From Lentzea sp. (lineage in GTDB: Bacteria > Actinomycetota > Actinomycetes > Mycobacteriales > Pseudonocardiaceae), in contig JASLAV010001189.1 in the NCBI GenBank assembly GCA_030146905.1, positions 1 through 6,944 on the forward strand: a stretch of DNA of 6,944 nucleotides. Reading direction: 5' to 3'. The first letter of the stretch is position 1. Each line of letters begins with the position of its first letter. Shown one piece after another: positions 1 to 5,928 of the stretch. The notes beneath the pieces were generated by a model that made no database searches, had not been told where the DNA came from, and worked only from the letters and a program-made list of their open reading frames with translations. A program made the translations under genes and the position numbers.

Positions 1-1047
1 CACGGAGTGCCAGTCGAAGGTGCCGAAGGCGACCAGGACCATGACGGCGACCAGCGCGGCCATGGGCATGTCCGAGACGATCGGGCCGAACACGATGCAC
101 AGGATCATCAGGAACACGCCGGCCAGGAACGTCGAGAGCCGGGTGCGGGCGCCGTTCTTGACGTTGATCATCGTCTGGCCGATCATCGCGCAGCCGCCCA
201 TGCCGCCGAAGAACCCGGTGACCACGTTGGCGATGCCCTGGCCGATGGACTCGCGGGTCTTGTTCGAGCGGGTGTCGGTGAGGTCGTCGACCAACTTGGC
301 GGTCATCAGCGATTCCATCAACCCGACCAGCGCCAGAGCCAGCGCGAACGGTGCGATCAGCTTGAGCGTGTCCAGGGTGAACGGCACGTCGGGCAGACCC
401 GGCACCGGCAGGGACGAGGGCAGCGCGCCCTTGTCGCCCACGGTCGGGACGGCGATGCCGGCGCCGATGGTCAACGCCGTGAGCGCGATGATCGACACCA
501 GGGGCGCGGGGACGACCTTGGTGAGCCGGGGGAAGAAGATCATGATCAGCAGGGCGGCGACGACGAGCGGGTAGACCACCCACGGCACGTCGAGGAGTTC
601 GGGCACCTGGGCCATGAAGATCAGGATGGCCAGCGCGTTGACGAAGCCGACCATCACGCTGCGCGGGACGAACCGCATCAGCTTGGCCACGCCCAGCGCG
701 CCGAGCGCGATCTGGAACAGTCCGCCGAGGATGACGGCCGCGACGAGGTGGCCCAGTCCGTGCTCGCGGGCGAGAGGCGCGACGACCAGGGCGATGGCGC
801 CGGTGGCGGCGGAGATCATCGCGGGTCGTCCACCCGCGACGGAGATGACCACGGCCATCGTGAAGGAGGCGAACAGCCCGACGCTGGGGTCGACCCCTGC
901 GATGATCGAGAACGAGATCGCCTCCGGGATCAGTGCCAGGGCGACCACCAGGCCGGCCAACACCTCGGTTCGGAGGACTTCGGGGGTCATGCGGGTGGAC
1001 CGCAGGCGAGTCAGCAGTGCGGTGGGGGAGACGGGTGAGGTAGTCAA
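1..1047 (-). CDS. SulP-family inorganic anion transporter, N-terminal 349 residues (3' end outside window)
   Basis: The frame is open from 1047 to the left edge and codes for a very hydrophobic protein. The SulP-type first membrane segment reads LVVALALIPEAISFSIIAGV (about residues 33-52), followed by GRPAMISAATGAIALVVAPL. Around residues 245-300 come a MESLMTAKLVDDLTDTRS segment and FFGGMGGCAMIGQTMINVKN, both typical of the bacterial SulP subgroup that includes Bacillus YvdB/YbaR. SulP proteins carry sulfate, bicarbonate or related anions across the inner membrane, and the substrate cannot be told from this part. The usual C-terminal STAS domain would lie beyond the window. I chose the TTG at 1045-1047 because ACAGGG lies six bases upstream. 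TTG at 1053 and ATG at 990 (residue 20 of this model) are alternatives, and the ATG would still keep all membrane segments. No neighbouring carbonic anhydrase or sulfate-assimilation gene is visible. The family is secure; the exact start is not. Confidence 0.93.
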   Translation of the reverse strand, partial: MTTSPVSPTALLTRLRSTRMTPEVLRTEVLAGLVVALALIPEAISFSIIAGVDPSVGLFASFTMAVVISVAGGRPAMISAATGAIALVVAPLAREHGLGHLVAAVILGGLFQIALGALGVAKLMRFVPRSVMVGFVNALAILIFMAQVPELLDVPWVVYPLVVAALLIMIFFPRLTKVVPAPLVSIIALTALTIGAGIAVPTVGDKGALPSSLPVPGLPDVPFTLDTLKLIAPFALALALVGLMESLMTAKLVDDLTDTRSNKTRESIGQGIANVVTGFFGGMGGCAMIGQTMINVKNGARTRLSTFLAGVFLMILCIVFGPIVSDMPMAALVAVMVLVAFGTFDWHSV

Positions 1048-1082
1048 GAACAACCCTGTCGCGTTCGAGCACGGCCCGTCAT
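1044..1082 (-). other. Possible 12-codon leader peptide overlapping the SulP start
   Basis: An ATG at 1082 opens a short frame reading MTGRARTRQGCS. Its TGA stop shares the four bases TTGA with the proposed TTG start of the SulP gene, an arrangement typical of translational coupling. The next-to-last codon is cysteine. Short cysteine-containing leader peptides upstream of sulfur genes are known in actinobacteria, so a role in sulfur-responsive control is conceivable. Against it, no clear ribosome binding site precedes the ATG and there is only one Cys codon. It may be chance. Confidence 0.2.
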
Positions 1083-1530
1083 CGGGAGCGTGCGGGGGAG
1101 ACGTTGGACGCGACGCCGAGATGCGCTGGGTGAGCGTTCACGCGGGCGCCGCGGGGTCCGGGCGTCAGGTGGCATGCCGACCGACGAACCGGTGTGATGG
1201 GCCTCGGGCCGCAGCGACTACGGCGGGCAGGACGAGGAGCGGAGCAGCGACTCGCGCATGCGGCATCTCCTGTCCGTGAGGAACTTCCCGGGCGGGAGCT
1301 TCGTCGCTCCCCGCGAGAGTGAGCGGACTGCGCTTCCGGTCGTCATGTCGAGGTGTCGACCTCGGACTTGAACGACCAGACCTTACCCGCACGCCGGGGC
1401 GGAGTTCGAAGCGGAGCGGTTCGGATGTGGCCGACGACACCCCAAGCGGTTCGAGGACGGGGGGATATGCCCGGCCACGCGACAGGGGGCAGGTGTGCGG
1501 GAACGTGCTCGCGGCGTGTTGGGCGAGTTC
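1083..1530. other. About 450 bases with no convincing gene
   Basis: I read all six frames here and found no recognisable domain. The open frames are short, Arg/Pro/Ser-rich and look like GC-rich noise. On the minus strand, AGGAG at about 1268-1272 precedes two overlapping short frames: a 33-codon frame ending RGPSHRFVGRHAT, and a 13-codon frame MRESLLRSSSCPP. Neither is supported by homology that I can recognise. Part of this stretch is probably the SulP upstream region. The portion near 1530 may be unrecognisable debris beyond the transposase fossil. Confidence 0.5.
1349..1364. repeat. 16-bp dyad CGAGGT-GTCG-ACCTCG
   Basis: Two perfect 6-base arms flank a GTCG centre, so it could be a small hairpin or an operator. 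It lies about 300 bases upstream of the SulP gene in the stretch without genes. Dyads of this size arise by chance in GC-rich DNA, and no promoter element or gene start is tied to it. Confidence 0.3.
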
Positions 1531-1805
1531 GGTTCCGTGCTCGCTCACCGCGGGCACGCACAGGCGGACACCGTTCAACGTGCGGGTCTCGAAGAAGTCT
1601 CAGGCCAGTGCGGCGTCGGCCTGCGAGGAATGACCGGTCACCGGGGGAGAACCGCGGACGGGCGTCTCCGAGTCGCCGTTCCGGGGACGGTGATCCGGTG
1701 CCACAGCGCCAGGATTTCCACGACCTTGTCCCGGTCGCTCATGGGGAGCAGGCGCAGCAACGCGAACATGTTGGTCGTGCCCGGGCAGGCCGGTCGGAGC
1801 GACAT
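1531..1805 (-). pseudogene. Fossil of an integrase-core (rve) transposase
   Basis: Three pieces match the widespread actinobacterial 'integrase core domain' transposase whose N-terminus reads like MLLRLAYLGVTN-ALLRLLPMSDRDK. Piece one (1805-1683) gives MSLRPACPGTTN and FALLRLLPMSDRDK, then ILALWHRITV. One extra base near 1682 shifts the frame. Piece two (1681-1622) continues as ERRLGDARPRFSPGDRS. A large internal segment is then missing, and the match resumes at 1617-1531 with DAALA, a TGA stop at 1600-1602 where the family usually has Cys, then DFFETRTLNGVRL. The Asp of DFFET is expected to be the first catalytic Asp of the DDE triad. The second Asp, the Glu and the C-terminal half are absent, so the element cannot encode an active enzyme. 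No terminal inverted repeats or target duplication were found. The match is from memory of the family, not from an alignment. Confidence 0.78.
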
Positions 1806-1860
1806 GGCCGGTCGTCGTGCCGCGTCAGCCGACGAGCCCGTGGAACACGAGCATCTCCTG

Positions 1861-1878
1861 CGGGCCATCCCGGGCCCG
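1861..1878. terminator. Possible weak hairpin downstream of the DUF4396 gene
   Basis: CGGGCC-ATCCCG-GGCCCG is a perfect 6-bp GC stem with a six-base loop, 62-79 bases beyond the stop codon of the DUF4396 gene in the 1806-1939 gap. It could end that transcript. There is no U-tract and the stem is short, so this is a weak call. I see no gene in the rest of the gap. Confidence 0.25.
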
Positions 1879-1939
1879 TGTCCTGACCGCGCTTCCCACC
1901 TGCGTGGACGGGGTTATCGGCAGGCACAGGATCATCGGC

Positions 1940-2455
1940 TCAGTGGTGGTAGGCGTGCACGACGGCGTGGCCGCTGCCGCGTCCGATGAGCCACTTGTTC
2001 ACCGGCACGGTCACCACGAAGGCGACCGCGAGGGCGAAGGCGAGCGCCCCCCAGAACAACCAGGACGCCACACCGGCCTCCATCGCGCCGGGAACGGTGA
2101 GCATCACAGCGTTGTCGACGATCTCCATGACGGCGATCGAGATGGTGTCGGCGGCCAGCGCCACCTTCAGCGCGCGCCGGAAACCGACACCGGCCTTGAG
2201 GACTCCGCGCATGGTCAGCGCGTAGCCGAAGACGAACGCCAGTCCGACCGCCAGCACGACGGTGCCGAGGTTGCTCCAGCCCAGGGATGTGCCGATGATC
2301 ATGCCCAGGACCTCGCCGATGGCGCAGCCGGTGAGGCAGTGCAGGGTGGCCGAAGCTGCCATGCCCCAGCTCGCGCGGGGCTGGTGCTCGTGATGGGTGT
2401 CGTGCTGCTCGTGGGTGCCGTGTCCGTGGTGGTGCTCAGTGTGTTCGGCGTCCAT
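1940..2455 (-). CDS. DUF4396 membrane protein, His-rich at both ends
   Basis: The 171-residue product has ten histidines in its first 24 residues (HTEHHHGHGTHEQHDTHHEH) and four in its last nine (ending HAVVHAYHH), so both tails look able to bind metal ions. Between them are about four membrane segments (roughly 34-56, 62-82, 96-121 and 130-152). Features I associate with DUF4396 are the HCLTGCAIGE motif (H39, C40, C44), MEIVDN (110-115) and VPVNKWLIGRGSGHA near the end. The family has no established function that I know of. His39, Cys40 and Cys44 in the first membrane helix, with the His tails, suggest metal handling. The ATG at 2455 follows a good ribosome binding site (GGAAGGAG, six bases away). 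A CsoR-like operator lies 20-34 bases upstream of the start, and the copper genes downstream support a copper role. The function is inferred; the family is well supported. Confidence 0.9.
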   Translation of the reverse strand: MDAEHTEHHHGHGTHEQHDTHHEHQPRASWGMAASATLHCLTGCAIGEVLGMIIGTSLGWSNLGTVVLAVGLAFVFGYALTMRGVLKAGVGFRRALKVALAADTISIAVMEIVDNAVMLTVPGAMEAGVASWLFWGALAFALAVAFVVTVPVNKWLIGRGSGHAVVHAYHH

Positions 2456-2474
2456 CGTCGACTCCTTCCGGGTG

Positions 2475-2489
2475 TACCCCTAGGGGGTA
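2475..2489. promoter_or_regulatory. CsoR-like copper operator upstream of the DUF4396 gene
   Basis: TACCCC-TAG-GGGGTA is a perfect 6-bp dyad with a three-base centre, the G-tract/C-tract style recognised by CsoR/RcnR-type repressors. CsoR releases DNA when it binds Cu(I). The site sits just upstream of the ribosome binding site and overlaps the predicted transcription start. An adjacent TATAG...CTATA repeat (2488-2501) lengthens the symmetric region. The same 10-mer recurs upstream of csp. No csoR gene is present in the window, so the regulator would act in trans. Confidence 0.65.
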
Positions 2490-2495
2490 TAGGGG

Positions 2496-2501
2496 ACTAT
2501 A
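2496..2501 (-). promoter_or_regulatory. Candidate -10 element of the DUF4396 promoter
   Basis: On the minus strand this reads TATAGT, close to the -10 consensus, and would place the transcription start around 2489, at the upstream edge of the CsoR-like operator. A repressor bound there would block initiation. No good -35 hexamer lies at the expected distance. The plus strand also shows TATAGC at 2498-2503, so weak transcription toward the ATPase cannot be excluded. Confidence 0.4.
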
Positions 2502-2561
2502 GCGCAGGCGGGGGTCGCGAGCCTGGACGCACAAGCGGGGTCCATCGCTCGATCGCGAGTC

Positions 2562-2681
2562 TCAGCCCAGGAAGTGCTCCAACACCAGCCTGCCGCTTGC
2601 CTCCACGTGCGCCATCGCGAGATTGCGTGCTGCGGAAGCGTCACGGCGCAGGAGTGCGCCGTGGAGGGTGGTGCGCTCCGT
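2562..2681 (-). pseudogene. C-terminal remnant of a GntR/FadR-type (FCD domain) regulator
   Basis: The last 38 or so codons of a gene remain, ending with TGA at 2562-2564. They read ERTTLHGALLRRDASAARN and then MAHVEASGRLVLEHFLG. This follows the pattern of the final helices of FCD ligand-binding domains (E-H/R-x-x-L, then A-x-x-RDA-x-AAR, then HVEAS), in which the His of the AHVE segment corresponds to a metal ligand. Everything upstream, including the DNA-binding domain, is missing: at about 2680 the sequence switches to an unrelated gene remnant on the other strand. The piece is too small to function. The family call rests on a short stretch and is moderate. Confidence 0.5.
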
Positions 2682-2847
2682 CGCCGAGGTGCCGTCCGCG
2701 GGCGGGTACCGGCTGTTCCTGGACTTCCAGCACAGCGGTGTCGTGCGCACCGCGGAGTTCACGGTGACCACCGAGGGCGTCCAGGGACAGCAGCCGGCGC
2801 CGGTCGAGGACGGGCACGGGGAAGAGGAAGGGCACGGACATGGCTGA
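2680..2847 (+). pseudogene. C-terminal remnant of a copper-operon membrane or secreted protein
   Basis: About 55 codons remain. They read VAEVPSAGGYRLFLDFQH, then [15 protein letters not shown], then an acidic His-Gly tail ending GHGHG. The VPSAG-YRLFLDF-H-GVVRTAEFT block matches my recollection of the C-terminal end of actinobacterial proteins that contain 'HLHP' segments and are encoded beside heavy-metal P-type ATPases. The normal length is several hundred residues. The beginning, with the signal or membrane part, has been lost at about 2680. The TGA stop lies eight bases inside the ATPase gene (overlap 2840-2847), which shows the two were once a translationally coupled operon. No credible start with a ribosome binding site is visible for the remnant. 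Confidence 0.6.
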
Positions 2848-5122
2848 CACGCGGCTCGAACTCTCGATCACCGGCATGACCTGCGCCTCCTGCGCCAACC
2901 GGATCGAACGCGAGCTCAACAAGCTCGACGGCGTGACCGCCACGGTCAACTACGCCACCGAGAAAGCGCGCGTCACCTTCTCCGACGACGTCGACCCGCA
3001 GGCCTTGGTCCAGCAGGTCGAGGCCGCCGGGTACGGGGCCACGTTGCCTTCCACCGACTCGGAAGACGCCGAGGCCGTCGAGGACGACCCGATCAGGCTC
3101 CTGCGGCAGCGGTTGATCGGCTCGGCCGTGCTCGCGGTGCCGGTGATCGTGCTGGCCATGGTCCCGGCGCTGCAGTTCACCCATTGGCAGTGGATCTCCC
3201 TCACGCTGGCGGCTCCGGTGCTGGTCTGGGGCGCGTGGCCGTTCCACCGGGCGGCGTGGACGAACCTGCGCCACGGCGCGGCGACCATGGACACGCTGAT
3301 CTCGATGGGTACGATCGCGGCGTTCGGCTGGTCGTTGTACGCGCTGCTGTGGGGCACAGCGGGCACGCCCGGCATGACGCACCCGTTCGAGCTCACCGTC
3401 CAGCGCACCGACGGCGCCGGGTCGATCTACCTGGAAGTCGCCGCCGGCGTCACCGCGTTCATCCTGGCCGGCCGCTACTTCGAGGCCCGTTCCAAGCGGC
3501 GCGCGGGCGCGGCCTTGCGGGCGCTGCTGGAACTGGGAGCCAAGGACGTCGCCGTGCTGCGCGACAGCCGAGAGGTGCGCGTCCCGATCGCCGATCTGAC
3601 GGTCGGCGACCGGTTCGTGGTGCGGCCCGGCGAGAAGATCGCCACGGACAGTGTGGTCGACGAGGGCAGCTCGGCGGTCGACGCGAGCATGCTGACCGGC
3701 GAGTCCGTGCCGGTCGAGGTCGGCCCCGGCGACGCCGTGGTCGGCGCGACCGTCAACGCCGGCGGACGCCTGGTCGTCAAGGCCACCCGCGTGGGCACCG
3801 ACACCCAGTTGGCGCAGATGGCCAAGCTGGTCGAGGACGCCCAAGGCGGCAAGGCCGAGGCCCAGCGCTTGGCGGACCGCATCTCCGGCGTTTTCGTCCC
3901 CATCGTCATCGCCCTCGCCGTGGGCACGCCGGCCTTCTGGCTCGGCGCTGGTGGCGGCGTCTCTGCCGCGTTCACCGCCGCGGTGGCGGTGCTGATCATC
4001 GCCTGCCCGTGCGCCCTCGGGTTGGCCACGCCGACCGCGCTGCTGGTCGGCACCGGCCGGGGCGCCCAGCTCGGCATCCTGATCAAGGGGCCGGAGGTGC
4101 TGGAGTCCACCCGGCGCGTCGACACCGTCGTGCTGGACAAGACCGGCACCGTCACCACCGGCCGGATGAGCCTGGTCGCCGTGCACCCGGCTGCGGACGT
4201 CGCGGAGGACGAGGTGCTGCGCTTGGCCGGTGCTCTGGAGCACGCCTCCGAGCACCCCATCGCCAAGGCGATCGCGACCGGCGCGGCCGAACGGGTGGGG
4301 GAGCTGCCCGAGGTCGGAGGTTTCCAGAACCACGAGGGCGTGGGCGTGCGGGGCGAGGTCGACGGGCACGCGGTCGTCGTCGGCCGCGAACGCCTGCTGG
4401 CCGAGTGGTCCGTCCACCTCGACCAGGACCTCGCCGAGGCCAAGCGGGAGGCTGAGCAGCGCGGCCACACCGCCGTCCTCGTCGCGTGGGACGGGGAGGC
4501 CAAGGCGGTCCTCGCGGTCGCCGACACGGTCAAGCCGACCTCGGCCGAAGCCGTCCGGCGCCTGCGCGAGCTGGGCTTGACCCCGGTCCTGCTGACCGGC
4601 GACAACGAGGCCGCCGCCCGCGCGGTCGCCGCCGAGGTCGGCATCGACGAGGTCATCGCCGAGGTGCTGCCGGGCGACAAGGTCGACGTCATCGCCCGCC
4701 TCCAGGGCGAGGGCAAGGTCGTGGCCATGGTGGGCGACGGGGTGAACGATGCCGCGGCGCTGGCCAAGGCCGATCTGGGCCTCGCGATGGGCACCGGCAC
4801 CGACGCCGCCATCGAGGCGAGCGACCTCACCCTGGTGCGCGGCGACTTGATGGCCGCCGTGGACGCGATCAGGCTGGCCCGCCGCACTCTGAGCACCATC
4901 AAGGGCAACCTGTTCTGGGCCTTCGCCTACAACGTGGCGGCCTTGCCCCTGGCTGCCGCCGGACTGCTGAACCCGATGATCGCGGGTGCCGCCATGGCGT
5001 TCTCCAGCGTGTTCGTGGTCAGCAACAGTCTGCGCCTGCGCGGTTTCCGCGCCACCGCGCCGACCGACCGGACCGCTGAGGCCCGGACCACTGCGGAGAA
5101 GGTGCCCGCGAAGGTCGCCTGA
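2840..5122 (+). CDS. copA: Cu(+)-exporting P1B-type ATPase (CopA-like)
   Basis: The 760-residue product is an ATP-driven inner-membrane pump expected to export Cu(I) from the cytosol. One N-terminal HMA domain (about 5-70) carries the copper motif GMTCASC, with Cys15 and Cys18. Eight membrane helices follow the P1B plan. The actuator domain has TGES at 286-289. CPC in helix 6 is at 389-391. The phosphorylated aspartate of DKTGT is Asp433. The nucleotide-domain HP is at 472-473, TGDN at 586-589 and GDGVNDAAA at 632-640. Helix 7 has YN at 697-698, and helix 8 has M719 with SS at 722-723. CPC plus YN plus M--SS is the ligand set of the Cu+ subgroup (P1B-1). The length is normal and no key residue is missing. 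The ATG at 2840 follows GGAAGGG and overlaps the end of the upstream remnant. That gene is truncated, so the native promoter is probably lost. A strong hairpin follows the stop. Confidence 0.96.
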   Translation: MADTRLELSITGMTCASCANRIERELNKLDGVTATVNYATEKARVTFSDDVDPQALVQQVEAAGYGATLPSTDSEDAEAVEDDPIRLLRQRLIGSAVLAVPVIVLAMVPALQFTHWQWISLTLAAPVLVWGAWPFHRAAWTNLRHGAATMDTLISMGTIAAFGWSLYALLWGTAGTPGMTHPFELTVQRTDGAGSIYLEVAAGVTAFILAGRYFEARSKRRAGAALRALLELGAKDVAVLRDSREVRVPIADLTVGDRFVVRPGEKIATDSVVDEGSSAVDASMLTGESVPVEVGPGDAVVGATVNAGGRLVVKATRVGTDTQLAQMAKLVEDAQGGKAEAQRLADRISGVFVPIVIALAVGTPAFWLGAGGGVSAAFTAAVAVLIIACPCALGLATPTALLVGTGRGAQLGILIKGPEVLESTRRVDTVVLDKTGTVTTGRMSLVAVHPAADVAEDEVLRLAGALEHASEHPIAKAIATGAAERVGELPEVGGFQNHEGVGVRGEVDGHAVVVGRERLLAEWSVHLDQDLAEAKREAEQRGHTAVLVAWDGEAKAVLAVADTVKPTSAEAVRRLRELGLTPVLLTGDNEAAARAVAAEVGIDEVIAEVLPGDKVDVIARLQGEGKVVAMVGDGVNDAAALAKADLGLAMGTGTDAAIEASDLTLVRGDLMAAVDAIRLARRTLSTIKGNLFWAFAYNVAALPLAAAGLLNPMIAGAAMAFSSVFVVSNSLRLRGFRATAPTDRTAEARTTAEKVPAKVA

Positions 5123-5126
5123 CACC

Positions 5127-5174
5127 CGACTGCGGTGTGGGTCCGAATGCCACTTCGGGCCCACACCGCAGTCG
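5127..5174. terminator. 21-bp hairpin between the convergent ATPase and csp genes
   Basis: Two 21-base arms (5127-5147 and 5154-5174) pair along their whole length with a single G-T wobble around a six-base loop. The left arm begins CGACTGCGGTGTGGG. It starts five bases after the ATPase stop, and the csp stop lies about 80 bases beyond it. It fits a terminator serving both converging transcripts. No U-tract follows, which is common for actinobacterial hairpin terminators. Confidence 0.8.
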
Positions 5175-5255
5175 TGACGTGCGTTGCCGTGCCGGCGATC
5201 TCCAGCACCGGAGCCTCCCGCCCCGACCTGCTGGTAGCGGTGACTCCGGCACCGG

Positions 5256-5663
5256 TCAGCCCAGTGAGGCCAACAGCTCCCGGCACGCCTGCTCGCAGCG
5301 ACGGCACGCCTCGGCGCAGATCCGGCAGTGCTCGTGCATGCTCGCGTGCTGCCCGCACTCGTCACCGCAGGACTTGCAAGCCGTCGCGCACGCTTCGAGC
5401 AACGCGCGGGTCAGGTTCGCGTCGTAACCGGTGTGCCGGGACAGCACCCGGCCGGTGGTGGTGCAGACGTCGGCGCAGTCGAGGTTGGTCCGGACGCACT
5501 TGACCAACTCGGCGACGCCGCTCTCGCTCAGACAGGCGTCAGCGCACGCGGTGCAAGCCTGCGCGCACTCGAAGCACGCCTCGATGCACCTCGCGAGAGC
5601 TTCTTGGTCGATACCTCCCAAGTCGGCCGGGTAGGTGCGGAGCATCTCCTGCGTCGTGGTCAC
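5256..5663 (-). CDS. Csp-type four-helix-bundle copper storage protein (cytosolic)
   Basis: The 135-residue product contains 18 cysteines, at 26, 30, 33, 37, 40, 44, 56, 63, 67, 92, 96, 99, 103, 113, 116, 120, 123 and 127. They are mostly spaced three or four apart, so they line one face of each helix. This is the hallmark of the Csp family (DUF326-like), whose four-helix bundles store many Cu(I) ions on Cys thiolates in their core. There is no Tat or Sec signal peptide, so it should be cytosolic, like Csp3. His106, His110 and His112 lie near the end of the third Cys helix and could help metal entry. The GTG start at 5663 follows a strong AGGAGG five bases away. It converges on the copper ATPase, and a CsoR-like site lies about 95-110 bases upstream. 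Together with the pump it would limit free cytosolic Cu(I). Confidence 0.95.
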   Translation of the reverse strand: MTTTQEMLRTYPADLGGIDQEALARCIEACFECAQACTACADACLSESGVAELVKCVRTNLDCADVCTTTGRVLSRHTGYDANLTRALLEACATACKSCGDECGQHASMHEHCRICAEACRRCEQACRELLASLG

Positions 5664-5716
5664 CAGGACCTCCTAGTAGTCGTAGTAGATGCCTACCGGG
5701 AGTACCCGCGTGTGAA

Positions 5717-5734
5717 TCAGGCGCAACGGCCTGA
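5717..5734. repeat. 18-bp dyad TCAGGC-N6-GCCTGA upstream of csp
   Basis: Two perfect 6-base arms are separated by GCAACG. The dyad lies 54-71 bases upstream of the csp start and 24 bases from the CsoR-like site, between csp and the plus-strand micro-ORF. It could be an operator for a second regulator or a hairpin in the csp leader. It does not resemble the CsoR-like sites. Confidence 0.4.
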
Positions 5735-5757
5735 CGGCGTGCTGTTGAACTATGCCT

Positions 5758-5774
5758 ATAGGGGGTATCCCTAT
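5758..5774. promoter_or_regulatory. Second CsoR-like site, upstream of csp
   Basis: ATAGGG-GGTAT-CCCTAT is a perfect 6-bp dyad with a five-base centre. It contains TAGGGGGTAT, identical over ten bases to the site at 2481-2490. Read toward csp this is ATACCCCCTA, the same orientation it has toward the DUF4396 gene. On the minus strand, TATAGG or CATAGT just beyond it could be a csp -10 element, giving a leader of roughly 70-80 bases. On the plus strand TTGAAC (5745-5750) lies just before it, so it might also control rightward transcription. Copper-responsive binding is inferred. Confidence 0.55.
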
Positions 5775-5786
5775 GAGGAGGCCACG

Positions 5787-5846
5787 ATGCCGGCCGAGAC
5801 CGCTGCGGCGGCTGTGGCCGCCAACGCGGCCCGGATCGTGCGCTGA
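5787..5846 (+). CDS. 19-codon micro-ORF behind a strong ribosome binding site
   Basis: The frame reads MPAETAAAAVAANAARIVR and ends in TGA. GAGGAGG (5775-5781) lies five bases before the ATG, at ideal spacing, and directly follows the CsoR-like site. I do not recognise the peptide. It is Ala-rich, has no Cys or His, and would form an amphipathic helix. It may be a true small protein, a leader, or the surviving start of a gene whose remainder was lost. After the stop the frame continues open for a while (ADWDDTDAQPPSSEW...) without clear homology. The gap to the next gene (5847-5928) shows only an 8-bp long-range repeat (ACGACACG at 5857-5864 with CGTGTCGT at 5909-5916). Confidence 0.35.
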   Translation: MPAETAAAAVAANAARIVR

Positions 5847-5928
5847 GCGGATTGGGACGACACGGACGCGCAGCCTCCTTCGAGCGAGTGGCGAAGTGGG
5901 CGCTGGGTCGTGTCGTTCAGGTCCGGGT

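Noticed and set aside
7..1038. 343-codon plus-strand frame rich in His, Asp and Gln
   Set aside because: It is antisense to the SulP transporter, whose minus-strand translation gives clear membrane segments and family motifs. The plus frame is low-complexity and charged.
1165..1272. 33-codon minus-strand frame with a hydrophobic stretch (APLLVLPAVVAAA) after AGGAG
   Set aside because: The AGGAG touches the ATG with no spacing, and the hydrophobic run is short. I recognise no family, and resemblance to transporter fragments was too vague to call.
1600..1602. In-frame TGA as a selenocysteine codon, because the transposase family has Cys there
   Set aside because: The gene also carries a frameshift and a large deletion, so it is a dead copy. 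No selenocysteine insertion element was sought or expected for a transposase.
1817..2767. 316-codon plus-strand frame across the DUF4396 gene
   Set aside because: It is antisense to DUF4396 and both pseudogene remnants, with changing composition and no domain.
2759..5365. 868-codon open frame on the minus strand
   Set aside because: It lies opposite the unmistakable copper ATPase, is rich in Arg/Gly/His/Asp/Gln repeats, and shows no domain. It is an antisense shadow of GC-rich coding DNA.
5857..5916. ACGACACG...CGTGTCGT inverted repeat as a terminator after the M56 gene
   Set aside because: The arms are eight bases with a 44-base loop, no U-tract and no extended stem. This is too weak for a terminator call.
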